Shown: positions 5,878 to 6,053 of the stretch, in pieces
Layout: each line of letters opens with the position of its first letter
Numbering within the stretch: position 1 is the first letter of the stretch
Assembly (NCBI GenBank): GCA_020029455.1
Contig: JAIBJH010000181.1
Location: 1-6,053, forward strand
Direction of reading: 5' to 3'
From: Hyphomicrobiales bacterium
GTDB taxonomy: Bacteria > Pseudomonadota > Alphaproteobacteria > Rhizobiales > Aestuariivirgaceae
DNA: 6,053 bases
Made by a program: the position numbers and the translations under genes
Notes under the pieces: model-generated
Databases searched by the model: none
What the model saw: the letters and a program-made list of their open reading frames with translations, nothing else
Told to the model about the DNA's origin: nothing

Positions 5878-6053
5878 ATGGCTTTCCTGCAGCGGCTCTG
5901 GGCGATCATGGTGAAAGAGGCGCGGCAATTGCGCCGCGACCGGCTGACCTTCGCCATGATGTTCGGCATTCCCATCGCCCAGCTTGTGCTGTTCGGTTTT
6001 GCCATCAACACAGATCCCAAGGGGTTGCCTTCTGCGGTGTTGGCCTATGAACA
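5878..6053 (+). CDS. ABC-2 type transporter permease, N-terminal part
   Basis: The frame is open from ATG 5878 to the window edge (58 full codons), so the gene is cut off by the boundary. The start has GTGAGG at 5866-5871, 6 nt upstream. The product begins MAFLQRLWAIMVKEARQLRR, a short amphipathic cytoplasmic leader with the KE..QLRRDR pattern typical of ABC-2 permeases of the YbhS/YbhR/YhhJ type. The first membrane helix follows at residues about 27-45 (FAMMFGIPIAQLVLFGFAI), then the NTDPKGLPSAVLAYE segment that opens the large periplasmic domain. It forms the membrane channel partnered by the ATPase and the HlyD adaptor. A second permease gene often follows in such operons but would lie outside the window. 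Confidence 0.88.
   Translation, partial: MAFLQRLWAIMVKEARQLRRDRLTFAMMFGIPIAQLVLFGFAINTDPKGLPSAVLAYE

Overview
The window looks like a chromosomal segment from a GC-rich alphaproteobacterium, plausibly of the order Hyphomicrobiales/Rhizobiales. The reasons are the style of the Nramp and CPBP proteins, a CTTGAC-N17-CTAT type promoter, and a GC-stem terminator flanked by A and T runs. The assignment comes from recognition only; no search was run. Every gene I can support lies on the + strand, and no gene-free stretch exceeds about 145 bases.

Bases 1-438 hold the 3' end of a divalent-metal/proton symporter of the Nramp (MntH) family; its start lies outside the window. It is followed by a run of four integral-membrane protein genes. 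Two are small and of unknown function (142 and 158 aa). Two are consecutive but clearly different CPBP-family (CAAX protease / bacteriocin-processing) putative intramembrane glutamic proteases of 255 and 269 aa. The run ends at a probable intrinsic terminator at 3198-3232.

Bases about 3282-6053 hold a second operon: a TetR-family regulator, an HlyD-type membrane-fusion protein, an ABC ATPase and the start of an ABC-2 permease. Consecutive genes overlap by ATGA or sit a few bases apart. The layout resembles the cecR-ybhGFSR drug-efflux operon of E. coli, and the probable job is export of a toxic compound that the TetR protein senses. A near-perfect palindromic operator sits on the regulator's own start codon. 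A promoter placed just upstream would start transcription at or next to the ATG, so the transcript is probably leaderless and autorepressed.

The most striking observation is a 28-bp tandem duplication (26/28 identical) at 5659-5714 inside the ATPase gene. Because 28 is not a multiple of 3, it shifts the frame. The ORF as written ends in a nonsense tail of 42 residues, while the normal C-terminus (ending with a typical EDVFIHLMG motif) is still present and open in the +1 frame. Removing one copy restores a clean 309-aa ATPase whose stop lies 8 nt before the permease start. The gene is therefore either a recent pseudogene, a reversible (phase-variable) switch, or an assembly error. I see no CRISPR array, transposon, tRNA or rRNA.
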